From the NCBI RefSeq assembly GCF_040869045.1, contig NC_090319.1, forward strand, positions 359,369,739 through 359,433,738: a stretch of DNA of 64,000 nucleotides. Reading direction: 5' to 3'. Source of the DNA: Eurosta solidaginis (lineage: Eukaryota; Arthropoda; Insecta; Diptera; Tephritidae). The position numbers and the translations under genes are program-made. Below are positions 1 through 10,688 of this stretch, one piece after another. The notes beneath the pieces are model-generated. The model was not told the origin of the DNA and made no database searches. It saw only the letters and a program-made list of their open reading frames with translations. Position 1 is the stretch's first letter, and each line of letters starts with the position of its first letter.

Positions 1-150
1 CGCTTAATCTCGCCCAGTCTAATTGTGACGTCTACGGAGCAAGCTTCAAGGGATGCGCCCTTTTTAGCTAGTTCGTCCGCTTTTTCATTCCCATCTATTC
101 CCATATGCCCTCGGACCCAATATAGATGTATGCTTCTCCCTGTCTGTGTC
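1..150 (-). pseudogene. RNase H domain fragment of a non-LTR retrotransposon
   Basis: Read on the minus strand, this stretch gives an open frame of about 49 codons containing YWVRGHMGIDGNEKADELAK. That is the C-terminal signature of the RNase H domain found in I, R1-related and LOA-type non-LTR elements (consensus W-V-P-G-H-x-G-I-x-G-N-E-x-A-D). In the family this domain removes RNA from the RNA:DNA hybrid, and the D of the NExAD box is part of the metal-binding set. The frame runs off the left window edge, so the C-terminal end lies outside. Nothing recognisable precedes it on the minus strand, so I treat it as a truncated fragment. The clade (LOA versus I or R1) is inference. Confidence 0.8.
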
Positions 151-990
151 AGAACCTAATTCTCGTCATATCTCATGCGAATGATTTCTTTTTGTACGTA
201 GTGCAAGTGTGAGCTGTAAACAATGCATTTGACATTTTTACAAAATTCTAAAATCAACATTTTCAACGTTTTTACGTTTTAGGCACGCGTTTATACGACG
301 TTTATTGTTTAGCTTTTAAAATTGTTGAAATGTCAATAATGCACCAACTACACTAACAATTCAAACATACGTCAACATAACCAAATCGGATTTATTCGAA
401 TTGTACCCGTGCAAGAGACGTACACAAACCTATTGGGGGGGTCTTAAAATTTAACAAGCAGAAGCAAAGAAAAAAGTTATTCACAAAGGAATATGTAAAC
501 GAGTGCGCTGTTTCGCGTCAATGGCAGTTGCCATTCAATAAACAAATAAACTGCTGCGAACACCATTTCGTACAGCGATACGTTGGCATATCCTGGAAAC
601 AATAACAACGAAAGCTAAATATTTCTGCTACAGCAACAAAGCAATCAACAACAACATTCAACTCGGGCAATCAACTTTATTTGGCCAAAAGCGTTTTTTA
701 TACGCCACCGGTATCCGACCTGTATTGGGTTCTAGTGATACGATCTACCACACAAGCCCACACAACCCAATATCGGATATGTGCACAATGGTGGCAATGC
801 TTGTCAAAGCGTTTCAACATGTCAAATTGTTTTATTTGCCATTCTTTTTCATTTTTTGGCAGATGAACATTTTGGCCACCATTCAAATCGGTAAAAGGTA
901 TAGTTAAAGGGTTCTGCTTTTCGTTTTGTTCTGCTTTTGTTGTTACGCGCAATAAAATACTGCATGCGAAATTGTTTGTGTATCTGTATA
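151..990. other. No gene seen
   Basis: AT-rich sequence with only short overlapping frames on both strands and no recognisable protein motif, RNA gene or repeat boundary. Confidence 0.5.
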
Positions 991-1940
991 TGGGGTATTC
1001 CATCCCATTTCGACCAATTTTGAACCCGACCCCTTTAGAATTGGCTGAAGGTTTTTCTTCTTTTTCTACCTTACGAAAGACGTTTTTCAGAAGTTTTTCA
1101 AATTTTTTCATCCAACTCAAAAAAAGTTATGAATTTTTAAAAAAACACCGTTTTTCTTTTCAAAATGCTACAACTTTTTCAAAAATTGACCGTTTGGGAT
1201 CTTTTTTTTTTTTATATTTGTTTTAAAATGTACTTTTCGGAAGAAATTCAAAAAAATTTTTAAAGTTTTTTTTGTAATTTTTCAGTTTTTCGAGATTTTT
1301 CGAATTTCGCCCTTTTTTTCTCGTAAAAAACTTTAATCAATTCTGCAATCATCTCCACTAATCCCGGAGTGGGACGAGAATTTTTTTTTTTTTTTGTATT
1401 TTTGAAAAAAACGGTGTTTTTTTTTCAAAATGCTATAACTTTTTCAAAAATTGACCGTTTGGGATAATTTTTTTTAAATATGTTTTTAAATGTACTTTTC
1501 GGTAAAAATACGAAAAAAATTTTAAAGTTTTTTTTCAATTAAATAAAATAACAAAAAAATTCTCGCCACTCCGGGATTAGTGGGGATGATTGCAGAATTG
1601 AAGTTTATATGAGAAAAAAAGGGCGAAATTCGAAAAATCTCGAAAAACTCAAAAATTACAAAAAAAAACTTTAAAAATTTTTTTGAATTTTTTCCGAAAA
1701 GTACATTGAAAAACAAATTTAAAAAAAAAGATCCCAAATGGTCAATTTTTGAAAAAGTTATAGCATTTTGAAAACAACAACGGTGTTTTTTTTAAATTTC
1801 ATAACTTTTTTTGAGTTGGATGAAAAAATTTGAAAAATTTCTGAAAAACGTCTTTCGTAAGCTAGAAAAAGAAGAAAAACTTTCGGCCAATTCTAAATGG
1901 GTCGGGTTCAAAATTGGTCGAAATGGGATGGAATACCCCA
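991..1940. repeat. Palindromic foldback element, copy 1
   Basis: The left end reads TGGGGTATTCCATCCCATTT and the right end is its reverse complement. The arms remain complementary over several hundred bases (GGTCGGGTTC, ACGTCTTTCGTAAG, ACTCCGGGATTAGTGG and their complements). The whole unit is therefore a near-complete inverted repeat dominated by A and T runs. The centre is rearranged: a second piece of arm sequence follows about position 1400. Flanks are TATA-rich on both sides, so the target duplication cannot be separated from the terminal repeat. No transposase is encoded. A second copy lies at 25808-27135. It could be a foldback or MITE-type DNA element; the superfamily is unknown. Confidence 0.75.
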
Positions 1941-2430
1941 TATAGATCATAGACTTGTTGCAACTTGCAACAAATAAATAGTAGGAATACTTATTTGATG
2001 ACTTGTGTCTTATTTTACTTTGTGACCTCAGACTCTTTGAAATCAAAATAAGAATGCATTTGTACAAACATCACTAGCTGCGTCACGGGAATTTTAATGT
2101 CAAGACACATCTGTGGCTATAACTTACTCAATGGCTAAAATGTTTTAATAAAATTTCAAACTCAGAGGCAACATATTATTTAAACAATTGGTCAAATATT
2201 ACTGCTTTTCCCGTTATCGATTATTTGGTTACTTATTTTATTTTATTTATTTGGTAAAAGTTGAAATCTTTCGATTGGAACTATGCTGTTGGGTTTTATT
2301 TTACAAAATTACAGCTCTTCGTTTATTTGATATAAAGTCTTAGGCTGACGACAGAGTGGAAGCGAGAGGCGTTGTTATAATGTAAAGATAGAAATCAAAG
2401 AAAAGTATTTCTTACGGAAAATTCTAAATT
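1941..2430. other. No gene seen
   Basis: AT-rich spacer between the foldback element and the endonuclease fragment; nothing recognisable. Confidence 0.5.
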
Positions 2431-2808
2431 ATGCCAGAGTGCAGGGAACATGGTGCTGCGAGTCGCATAGAAGAACACCCGGCACAGCACTTAGGACCTG
2501 AGAAAAGAAGTCCCGAGGATACTAGCCGCAATCTGCAGATGTATGAGAGGCTGAAGAGGGGCTCGAAAACTCTAAACCAAAAGGGAAAGGGGAGGACGAA
2601 GATGTCACGACGAAGGTGCTGGAGCGAGACAAACAGCCCAATGGTGCTGCGAGTGTTACAGATAAACCTCCAACACAGTAAAGTGGCGTCGAGCGAACTC
2701 TTCCTAACCCTTTTTTTTTTCCTAACCCTTGGCGCCGATCCAGGAGCCACGGCTATCACTTTTGAGAATACTACACTAAGTTGTCTTTCGTATTTAACAC
2801 ATCCGTAA
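2431..2808 (+). pseudogene. Endonuclease N-terminus fragment of a Jockey/LOA-type non-LTR retrotransposon
   Basis: A 125-codon frame contains VLRVLQINLQHSKVASSEL at about residues 72-90. This is the start of the apurinic-type endonuclease of Jockey, R1 and LOA elements (consensus QxNLxHxKAA). The Asn of QINL is one of the conserved active-site positions in that nuclease family. The following helix and the usual IQEPW box are lost: the sequence goes into FFFLT and unrelated residues. The lysine- and arginine-rich segment before the motif may come from the upstream coding part of the element. The frame is a 5' relic of the kind of element whose RNase H piece lies at 1-150, but I cannot show they are one copy. 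Confidence 0.65.
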
Positions 2809-4851
2809 AAAAGCATGTCCCGAAAATGCGAAGAGTTTAAAATTACAGCACATGCTAGAAGTAAGAGACCTTGTGCATTGTCTAAATATATTTATAACTT
2901 TCTTACCTGCTCTAAGAGTAATACTTAATTATTGATTTTACGACTATCAGTATTCAAAACTTTTAACATTCCATTAACCCGAATTAAAATTTTAAAGTTG
3001 TAGTGATTTAAAATTAGTTTACCGAGATTAATGCTTAAGTCTGTGTCTGTCTGTCATTGAATTTAAATTAATTACTCAAAGGCACCGAGTAGAACCACAT
3101 ACGACCGAACCAGTTAAGAACACGTTTAGAAGGTCTGCAAAGGAGGAAAATTTGATATTTCGTAGAACATCTCAATGTTAAAAGTGTTAGTTAAAAGCAC
3201 TGTGAGGATATATAATTGGAGCTAGTATAATCTCTTAATGGAATAGATCTGCGATAATTCGGAACTGGTGCGATTCGTTTGACTTGTAATCTTATATATA
3301 ATTTCCAATTGCTGTTTTTATGTACATGTCCCTTTTTCGCTTTTATTTGGAATCCAAATCTCTGAATGAAGTTTTGGTTGTAAAGGTGGGGATTCGTGCT
3401 ATTAGCGAGCTTTGGGCATTATGGGTCATATTGCTTTTGTTGAACTATATTTTATTAAAATAATTTGTTAAAAATAAACGATTGTGAGCACACAAAGAAA
3501 TCTATTTCAAATATGATACTATTGTGAATATTTGATTAGAACTAACACTGCATTACCGACAGTTGCTAATATTCGCTAGATGGCTGCAAGATATAAGTTT
3601 ATAGATGTTTGATTGATAGAACAGCTGATTTCTGTTGACATTTGATATGAGACTTTTATATTTTTTGCGCAAGATGCGCGCGTGTTCGGCTCGTTAATAC
3701 ATATTTATATACTTCCATATATATATACGTCTATTAAAGTTACATACATCGCAATTCGATGAATCTGCGCTCAGTATTGAAGATATTAGACAAAATTAGG
3801 TCAATTTAAATGAAATTGTCTAACTAATAGTTTTCACCACAGAACTCACTTTGATGAACATATCGAATACATGTAGCTCGTTCCGAATGTGATCCGAAGT
3901 CAGTATTTGATGCATATAGCTGTTTGGGTTTGCGGTGTCTATTCGTGTTTGGGAATTCGATGTGATAATGAGTACGAATGTTCTTCTGTGCCATTATTCA
4001 TGACATTTTGAAACATAATTTAGGAATCGTGAGTAAAACTATTTAGCATTTCATATGACTATGTTTAACGCAGAGTGTGCATCCATACTAAACAGCACAA
4101 TTTATTTGCGTTTTATTCTTCACTAGCTTATACCGGTTAATATTACCCCACGTTTCTATAAAAATATGCCGGCTACGCGTAATCGGCCATGTATGAAACA
4201 TGAGTTGATAAGATCGACTTCTGCTACAGTTAGCTACTGTTATTGTATGATGGTTCATTCATATTTGTAACAGGATTTTCCTCGCGTAGGGAGTTTGACA
4301 ATTGGGTTGCAGAAACATTGAAACTATAAAGTTTTGTATTGCAGTTATCAATCCCTTATATCCCAGCTAATGACCGTCTTTGAGCTTCATTGATAGGGAT
4401 AGCAAATTTGAGACTTTAAACTTTTTTTTTTTTCAAGATTTTCCGATGAAATGAATTGCTTCAATGACATTCGTAAAATTTTTGTGATGAAAAGCCTTGT
4501 TCCACTAAATAAGAACGGAAAATCCAAATAAGGAAGCATAAATATTATGGGCCCTTTTTGAAGGATCAATTGACGAGCAGAAATTCCTGATGGCCCAAAA
4601 GAGTTAAGAAACTCAAACCGATATGCACAGCTTGGAATTCTTCCATGACTTTGTTAATAGAGTGATAAGCTGTCTCCGTCCTAATGATATTAATGATTCT
4701 CGAAGCCATTTATAGTTTGTGTAGATAGATTGAATATTTGGAAAAAACATTAGCTATTAAAGCTTCAGGTGATGTCATAATATCGTAAAACCTTGAATGA
4801 AAAGAAATCAAATCTGATAGTAAGGAAATAGAAATTTTGCCATAATCAATT
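2809..4851. other. No gene seen
   Basis: About 2 kb of AT-rich DNA with no frame above about 60 codons that I recognise and no clear repeat boundary. Confidence 0.5.
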
Positions 4852-5241
4852 TCAAGAAGTATTTAGCAAATCGACTGCTGAAGTGTTTCCGCCAAAATGC
4901 GTTCTCGTATTTCTAAAGAGAGTAAATTTTTGTACGTAAAGCCATAGATAGACGAAAAGGCACGCATTTACTTCATCTGCGGCTGTTCCATCAAGAAAGA
5001 GGAAAGCACCACCCTTGGGATGATCATTACACCTCAAACCTTAAGGGTTCGGCCTAAAACTTGCAGCCACTGTTTGTGGCACATAGTGGACACATCCCAC
5101 ACACTCACTTTGGCCCGAACGTTTGCTTATGTTGCACATCGGTGTATCAGATGTCTGCAGGCAGTGGTATTTTAAATGTGGAATGAGCTGTACGTCCACC
5201 ACATAAAGGGTATCCGCGGTACTTGAGGAAGTAACTGCCAT
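4852..5241 (-). other. Unrecognised reading frame with one internal stop
   Basis: Two minus-strand frames (5241-5041 and 5040-4852) are in the same phase and are separated only by one TAA at 5043-5041. Together they make about 128 codons. The first starts at an ATG (5241) and carries several cysteines (KYHCLQTSDTPMCNISK, SECVGCVHY). The second continues with CNDHPKGGAFLFLDGTAADE. I do not recognise the family. It ends 36 bp from the LTR retrotransposon. It may be a decayed transposon gene or a host exon with a stop or an intron boundary. Chance cannot be excluded. Confidence 0.3.
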
Positions 5242-5587
5242 AGTGATTTCTCTTTTTGCTCTTACATCAATTCATATTGTAACGAATGTTAGCAGCACTG
5301 AGCGATGCTATCGTCTCTAAGCCGATACTAAGCAGTGACGTGAATGCACATCAATAATTCAATCATTATGTATCTACATAAACGAAACAATAACTGCGTC
5401 TACATATATGTACCATGTGCGTATACGAGCAACGGAGCGGGAATGCACAAACACATGCATATATCTTATCTGAGTTGTCACAAGAGAGAGCAATAATTTG
5501 TGCACGTAGTTGTGGCTGGCGATTTTGTAGCCGAAAGAAACTAGTAAGTTCTGGAAATCGAGGAGCCTAGAAGTATGCAGCGTAAAC

Positions 5588-5625
5588 TATAAAAGCGGGG
5601 CAGGCGAGTAAGAAGTAATTCAGTT
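5588..5625 (+). promoter_or_regulatory. LTR core promoter (TATA box and initiator)
   Basis: TATAAAAG at 5588-5595 is followed 32 bp further by TCAGTT at 5620, matching the arthropod initiator consensus TCAKTY. The likely RNA start is the A at 5622. The same arrangement recurs in the 3' LTR (TATAAAAG at 8641). Confidence 0.6.
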
Positions 5626-5753
5626 TGAGTTGAGCTATCAATCAGTTTGATTAAGCACGCGATCTGCCGGCCAATAGTAGAGTTTCATTTGAGTTATCAG
5701 TCAGTTTGGTTATTAGCGAGTAGCAAAGTATAAGTGTTATTGTGAAGTACTTT

Positions 5754-5759
5754 AATAAA
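5754..5759 (+). terminator. Polyadenylation signal in the LTR
   Basis: AATAAA lies downstream of the inferred RNA start and before the U5-like 3' part. In the 3' LTR the equivalent site would define the RNA 3' end. Confidence 0.5.
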
Positions 5760-5867
5760 GGCCATTTTTCCATTATTCAATATTGGAGTTATTTATTCAA
5801 CAGTTTAGTGATTCGAACTTAGCAGAGGATTGCAAATAAGAGGATTTGCAAATAAATTCGTTACAAT

Positions 5868-5879
5868 TGGTGTCAGAAG
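5868..5879 (+). promoter_or_regulatory. Primer-binding site, leucine-tRNA type
   Basis: TGGTGTCAGAAG starts two bases after the 5' LTR. It is complementary to a tRNA 3' end of the form CTTCTGACACCA, which from memory is that of insect leucine tRNAs. It would prime minus-strand DNA synthesis. Confidence 0.7.
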
Positions 5880-5916
5880 AGGAATTGTTGAATAAATTCC
5901 AGAAGACAACAAGGAC

Positions 5917-8319
5917 ATGGCAAAGTTCAGTGAATTAAAGATCCAGCAACTGAAGGAGTTGGAGAGCCGTGGATTGAATACAAGAGGTGTTAAACTCGAA
6001 CTTCAAGCACGGCTACGAGAGGCAATGGAAGCAGAAGGAATTGATGCGGAAGAGTATGTCTTTCACCTTGATGGCGAGGAGACAACAAAAATTGAAGAGA
6101 AAAACGGAACATCGCAGACGGTTACCAGCACAGACTTGAACATGATATTGGCTGCAATATCTGCACAAACATCGACAGTAGCATCAATGTCGTCGCAATT
6201 GGCATCCCAACTGGAAGCGCAAGAGGCACGTATAACAGAAATGTCATCGCAAATATCCACCAACATGTCATCTCAACTGGAAGAACAGAAGACATATATG
6301 GCATCACAATTGGAAGAACAGAAAACACACATGGCGTCACAAATTGCAGAACAATTAAAAGAACAAGAGGCACGCATAACATTACAGCTCGAAGCACAAG
6401 AAGAACGTATCTCAACAAAGCTGGAGGCACAGGAATCAAAATTCTCATCGCAGCTGAAGGCTGTTAGTAAACGACAAAATAAAGTGGAGGCCGAGATGGA
6501 TGTTTTGAAAGATCGGATTCAGGAGTTACAATTGAACCGTCCAATCACTTCAACGTCTACTTTGAAGGTAAAATCCCCAACGTTTGATGGTTCTGTTCCA
6601 TTCCAGGTATTTAAGCTCCAATTTGAGAAGACGTCGACAGCGAACAACTGGAATGATGAAGATAAAGTTGCAGCTCTGTTCGTGGCATTGAAAGGGCCAG
6701 CAGCCGAAATCCTACAGACGATTCCCGAAGGAGAGCGGAACAACTATGAAGCATTGATGGCTGCTGTAGAACGGCGATACGGAAGCGAACACAGGAAACA
6801 AATATTTCAAATAGAATTGCAAAACCGCTACCAAAAAGCTAACGAGACTTTGCAGGAGTTTGCTTCGGACATTGAAAGATTGGCTCATCTTGCAAATGCG
6901 GATGCACCCGTGGAATACACTGAAAGGGTAAAAATTCGGAGCTTTATAAATGGCATACGGGACGCCGAAACAAAGCGAGCTACATACGCAAACCCAAAGC
7001 CAACATTCGCAGAAACGGTGTCACAAGCTCTGATTCAGGAAACAGCGTCGCTTCTGTGTAAGCCAGTTTTCAAAGCACACCGTGTGGAAGTAGAAAGGCC
7101 AGAGTGGGTAGACACAATTTTGGAAGCACTGAAGGGATCTCAACAGAAGAATGCCGGAGTTATTAAATGTTTCAAGTGCGGCAACCCAGGTCACATTGCA
7201 CGCCATTGCGATCTTGGTGCTAATAGTTCCAACAATGTGGGTGGCCGTAAACGCAAAGCTGGCGGAAATGAGCAAGAGCGTGTCGAATGTAAAGAACGAA
7301 AACTTGCCCCGGCTATTGAATGTCCTGTGATATCTGTGTCGCAAATTGGAAGGAAATCAAGCAGTCTTACCGTCAGAGGGAATGTGGATGGTAAAGAGCG
7401 CGTACTGACTGTAGATACGGGGGCATCTCATTCCTTAATTCGATCTGATTTGGTCTACAGGAGAGTAAAGTCATTACCTGGAGGAAGGTTGCGTACGGTC
7501 ACAGGCGAATATAATCAAATCCAAGGCGAAGTGGTATGTGAAGTGTTAATTGGGGAAGTCATGGTTCTACACAAATTCGTTGTGGCGGAGATCGTTGATG
7601 AAGTAATATTGGGAGTGGACTTCTTGGTTGACCATGACGTCAGGATCGATATGCGGAGAAAAATTATGCGCTATAAGAACCAGGACATACCACTTAACTT
7701 TAGTTTGGAAAAAGGGTTCAGCAGTAATCGGGTACTGGTGGAAAAGACTCGGCAAAGACCACGAAAGTCAAAGGCAAAAGTTGATAGATCGAATGGGCCA
7801 AATAAATCAAAATCAAAAGTACCTGCGAGAGAAACACTGGCATTGACAAAACCTAAAAGACGCAGGAAAACGAAGCAACGAATTTCCGAGAAAGAATGCG
7901 AGGGTAGTTTCAAGCCGGAGCGCACTACTCTTGTAAAATGTGGAAACGATACCGATTATGCAAAGAAAATTCGTCCAGCGCAAGCTCTACGAAGTGGTTC
8001 ATTGACCAAACAACAGAGTGTGAGGGAACGATCCAGAATAATGAGTAGTAAGATGGAACACAGGTACGACAAGGAAAATAATTCGGAAGGTTTCCGGGAG
8101 GGAGATTTGGTACTGCTATACAACCCTCACCGGCGGAAAGGTGTTCCATCCAAATATCGATGCAGTTGGGAAGGCCCGTACAGAGTTGTGAGGACGATCA
8201 GTGATGTCATCTGCCGCACACAAGCAATTGGGAAATCACGAAATAGAAGAGTGGTAAATTTGGCGATGCTAGCAGCGTTTAGATCGAGAGATTTGTCTGA
8301 TCGGGACGATCAGACTTAG
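5917..8319 (+). CDS. Gag-protease polyprotein fused to an integrase C-terminal tail, 800 aa
   Basis: This is the only long intact frame in the window. Residues about 4-40 fit a SAP-type helix-extended-helix (LKIQQLKELESRGLNTRGVK). About 75-190 is a coiled coil with repeated ASQLEEQ and LEAQE units. About 200-360 is a retrotransposon Gag core (EILQTIP, RRYGSEHRKQ). A CCHC zinc knuckle, CFKCGNPGHIARHC, is at 418-431. A pepsin-type protease has DTGAS at 500-504 and ILGVDFLVDHD near 563-573. A basic linker follows, then at about 708-785 the integrase C-terminal module with EGDLVLLYNPHRRKG and WEGPY at 751-755. Reverse transcriptase, RNase H and the HHCC/DDE parts of integrase are absent without a frame break. 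The start is the first ATG after the primer site, in good context (GACATGG). The junction probably lies between residues 590 and 705. Confidence 0.93.
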   Translation: MAKFSELKIQQLKELESRGLNTRGVKLELQARLREAMEAEGIDAEEYVFHLDGEETTKIEEKNGTSQTVTSTDLNMILAAISAQTSTVASMSSQLASQLEAQEARITEMSSQISTNMSSQLEEQKTYMASQLEEQKTHMASQIAEQLKEQEARITLQLEAQEERISTKLEAQESKFSSQLKAVSKRQNKVEAEMDVLKDRIQELQLNRPITSTSTLKVKSPTFDGSVPFQVFKLQFEKTSTANNWNDEDKVAALFVALKGPAAEILQTIPEGERNNYEALMAAVERRYGSEHRKQIFQIELQNRYQKANETLQEFASDIERLAHLANADAPVEYTERVKIRSFINGIRDAETKRATYANPKPTFAETVSQALIQETASLLCKPVFKAHRVEVERPEWVDTILEALKGSQQKNAGVIKCFKCGNPGHIARHCDLGANSSNNVGGRKRKAGGNEQERVECKERKLAPAIECPVISVSQIGRKSSSLTVRGNVDGKERVLTVDTGASHSLIRSDLVYRRVKSLPGGRLRTVTGEYNQIQGEVVCEVLIGEVMVLHKFVVAEIVDEVILGVDFLVDHDVRIDMRRKIMRYKNQDIPLNFSLEKGFSSNRVLVEKTRQRPRKSKAKVDRSNGPNKSKSKVPARETLALTKPKRRRKTKQRISEKECEGSFKPERTTLVKCGNDTDYAKKIRPAQALRSGSLTKQQSVRERSRIMSSKMEHRYDKENNSEGFREGDLVLLYNPHRRKGVPSKYRCSWEGPYRVVRTISDVICRTQAIGKSRNRRVVNLAMLAAFRSRDLSDRDDQT

Positions 8320-8330
8320 GTGGAGGGCAG
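8319..8330 (+). promoter_or_regulatory. Polypurine tract
   Basis: GGTGGAGGGCAG directly abuts the 3' LTR and overlaps the stop codon by one base. It is mostly purine with T and C interruptions, the position expected for the plus-strand primer. Confidence 0.6.
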
Positions 8331-8922
8331 TGTAACGAATGTTAGCAGCACTGACCGATGCTATCGTCTCTAAGCCGATACTAAGCAGTGACGTGAATGC
8401 ACATCAATATATCAATCATTATGTATCTACATAAACGAAACAATAACTGCGTCTACATATATGTACCATGTGCGTATACGAGCAACGGATCGGTAATGCA
8501 CAAACACATGCATATATCTTATCTGAGTTGTCACAAGAGAGAGCAATAATTTGTGCACGTAGTTGTGGCTGGCGATTTTGTAGCCGAAACAAACTAGTAC
8601 GTTCTGGAAATCGAAGAGCCTAGAAGTATGCAGCGTAAACTATAAAAGCGGGGCAGGAGAGTAAGAAGTAATTCAGTTTGAGTTGAGCTATCAATCAGTT
8701 TGATTAAGCACGCGATCTGGCGGCCAATAGTAGAGTTTCATTTGAGTTATCAGTCAGTTTGGTTATTAAGCCAGCGAGTAGCAAAGTATAAGTGTTATTG
8801 TGAAGTACTTTAATAAAGGCCATTTTCCATTATTCAATATTGGAGTTATTTATTCAACAGTTTAGTGATTCGAACTTAGCAGAGGATTGCAAATGAGAGG
8901 ATTTGCAAGTAAATTCGTTACA
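8331..8922 (+). repeat. 3' LTR
   Basis: It is collinear with the 5' LTR, including the TGTAACGAAT and ATTCGTTACA ends. Differences include scattered substitutions and a 5-bp insertion near 8768 (TTAAGCCAGCG against TTAGCG). The target duplication ATAT follows at 8923-8926. Confidence 0.93.
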
Positions 8923-8926
8923 ATAT

Positions 8927-9784
8927 CAAATTTAGCAGAAATGTTTTCTTCCAGTTCCTCCAGACGCATCTAAAAATACCAACCCTAAAAATAACAAACC
9001 CCCAAAAAATGCTAAAGGAATAACAGCCAAACCCAGCTCTGCAATCAAACTTTACGTGTTGGAATAACCTGAGTTTTTACGGCAGCCATAGTTTTGAAAA
9101 ATCTCATTTATCTTCTTTTTATCAATTCCATATATTACAGGTGCTGTTAGGACTTAACTTCATATAGCTCCATACCAATTATCATTGTTCTACCATTACT
9201 AAATCCAGAGATATGCAGTACGAAATACTCCATTTGTACGGGAGGTGGCACGCCCCTTCTTACACATCCCTTATTTTCTTAGTGGTGTTGCCCTGCTAGA
9301 CAGAGCTGACGGAAACTCCAACACATTAACATAATTGTTGACATCACTAATACACTAGCATACATTTTTCCTTTTATCCGTATGGAAAACCATGGTGTGT
9401 ATGTGTATGCATACACGTATAGAGAATGTTTACCTCAGGTTTGTCATGTCGCTTCTAACAACCTGAGAGAAACTTTGCTTTACGCTGTGATGTAAATATA
9501 CATCAGTCATATCTGTCAATTGATGCCTCAAATGACTGATAGCTGCCTAGCAGGGTGGGGATTGACCTCATATAACTCCTAACTGAATTTCAATATTCCC
9601 GCATGAACACATTCAGAGTTATGCAGTACCAGAAATTCCATTTGTATGGGAGGTGCCGCGCCCCTTTAATTTATCGAAATTATTTTTAGCCTGTGAACAT
9701 CCTTGGAACGTGGGTTGGAGTGGGTTTTGCAAGTTTGGTTGTGATCGGTCGATCCGTTTAAAATGCAACCGGTTCTATACCTAC
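8927..9784. repeat. Non-coding stretch with a diverged internal duplication
   Basis: Two diverged units about 400 bp apart share CTCATATA(A/G)CTCC, a GAG(A/T)TATGCAGTAC block and GGGAGGTG(G/C)C(A/G)CGCCCCTT (near 9155-9265 and 9565-9670). They resemble the spaced GC-island modules inside the Helentron-like elements further on. No gene or termini were found. Confidence 0.4.
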
Positions 9785-10178
9785 ATTTTATTTATTTTAT
9801 TTATTTAAAATTATAGTTAACTCAACAACAAAGCGGTCAACTGCTAAAAATTTAAAGTATAATATATATATAATTATAGGCATTACAATTTCTATTATAC
9901 AGAAAGTAATGTTATTAAGGATTAATATAATTGTCCCCAGTGGCGGGTCATCGTGAGGAGCTCAGAAGGGAGCTTACGCGTTATGCTCAGAAAGGAGCTC
10001 GGTGCCCATAAGGGGGCTTACGCGACGTGATCATAAAGGAGCTGGATGCCCAGTAGGTGGAACGCGCGCACTGGTTGAAGTACCGATGTATCCGATCCAT
10101 CCTTATACGATATCGTGCCTGTTTTCTACGGAAGAAATAATAATTCCAGCTTTTAAAAAATAAATTAGCTTGTATCTC
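9785..10178 (-). other. Probable 3' UTR and tail of the non-LTR element at 10179
   Basis: On the minus strand, downstream of the reverse transcriptase fragment, there are three GC-rich segments with repeated AGCTCC blocks (9955-10050). An AAATAAATAAAATAAATAAA run at about 9785-9805 then looks like a LINE 3' tail. The assignment is by position only. Confidence 0.4.
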
Positions 10179-10684
10179 TTAGTTTAGATAGGCGAGCATT
10201 GCATTACGTATAATGACAAAAGTACATTCAAGACTGATACAGCTATACAAGTCATTGTAGTGCGACCACCAGATAAGCAGAGGTTTATTTTTAGGAAAGT
10301 TTCGACGACAAAGGGGTAAATAAAAAGGAACGTAGTGTCTGTAAACCCTAGGAGGAACTGCAAAAAACAATCGTCTGAGAAGGTCAGCAGAATCAATTTC
10401 TCCAATAATGAGCTTATGGATGAACAATACCCCCAGTAATATTCTCCGGTTTAGTGGGTAAACTAAATAGCAGAAATCTATTTCTGTATGGTGGAAGGTG
10501 GAGACTTGAGTCCCAGTTATCTTATGCTTATATTTAGAGCAATTTAAAGCTAGCAAATTTGTTGTGCACCAACAACAGAACGAGTCTAATTCGGCCTGAA
10601 GATGATCCAAGGAACACAAATCGATAGGGCAATAAGTTTAGCAAAGTTTTCCATCATCCGCATACATTATAATATGGGAATGTA
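10179..10684 (-). pseudogene. Non-LTR reverse transcriptase, C-terminal part (YADD box onward)
   Basis: At the right end the minus strand reads HIIMYADDGKLC. YADD is the catalytic metal-binding box of reverse transcriptase. It is followed by LQAELDSFCCWCTTNLLALN and CSKYKH, the usual helix after that box in Jockey/CR1-like elements, then LGVLFIHKL in place of the DLGVxFDxKL motif. A stop after KLC and later shifts show decay. The upstream part of the same domain is found at 12593-12657, on the other side of the LTR-flanked insertion. Removing that insertion and one ATAT copy joins the two halves in frame. The gene was therefore interrupted by the insertion. Confidence 0.8.
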
Positions 10685-10688
10685 ATAT

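Larger units (their letters stand above)
5278..5865 (+). repeat. 5' LTR
   Basis: It begins TGTAACGAAT and ends ATTCGTTACA, a perfect 10-bp terminal inverted repeat with TG..CA ends. It carries a TATA box, an initiator-like TCAGTT and an AATAAA signal in the order expected for U3-R-U5. Confidence 0.93.
5278..8922 (+). mobile_element. LTR retrotransposon (Ty3/gypsy-like), non-autonomous, with paired LTRs
   Basis: Two direct LTRs (588 and 592 bp) flank a 2465-bp internal region with primer-binding site, one open frame and a purine tract. The element is bounded by the 4-bp duplication ATAT (5274-5277 and 8923-8926). By eye the LTRs differ at roughly a dozen positions plus small indels, about 2 percent, so the insertion is fairly young. 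The internal region is far too short for a complete gag-pol. The frame passes from protease to the integrase tail with no reverse transcriptase, RNase H or integrase core, so movement would need enzymes supplied in trans. Mdg1/mdg3-like affinity is inferred from the GPY/F tail and the leucine-tRNA-type primer site. Confidence 0.93.

Noticed and set aside
698..1120. 140-codon minus-strand frame overlapping the left end of the foldback element
   Set aside because: Half of it is foldback-arm sequence and the rest has no recognisable motif; probably chance.
972..2067. Several Phe/Lys-rich frames in the foldback copies (also 26906-27161)
   Set aside because: They derive from poly-A and poly-T runs in the palindromic arms and appear on both strands symmetrically.
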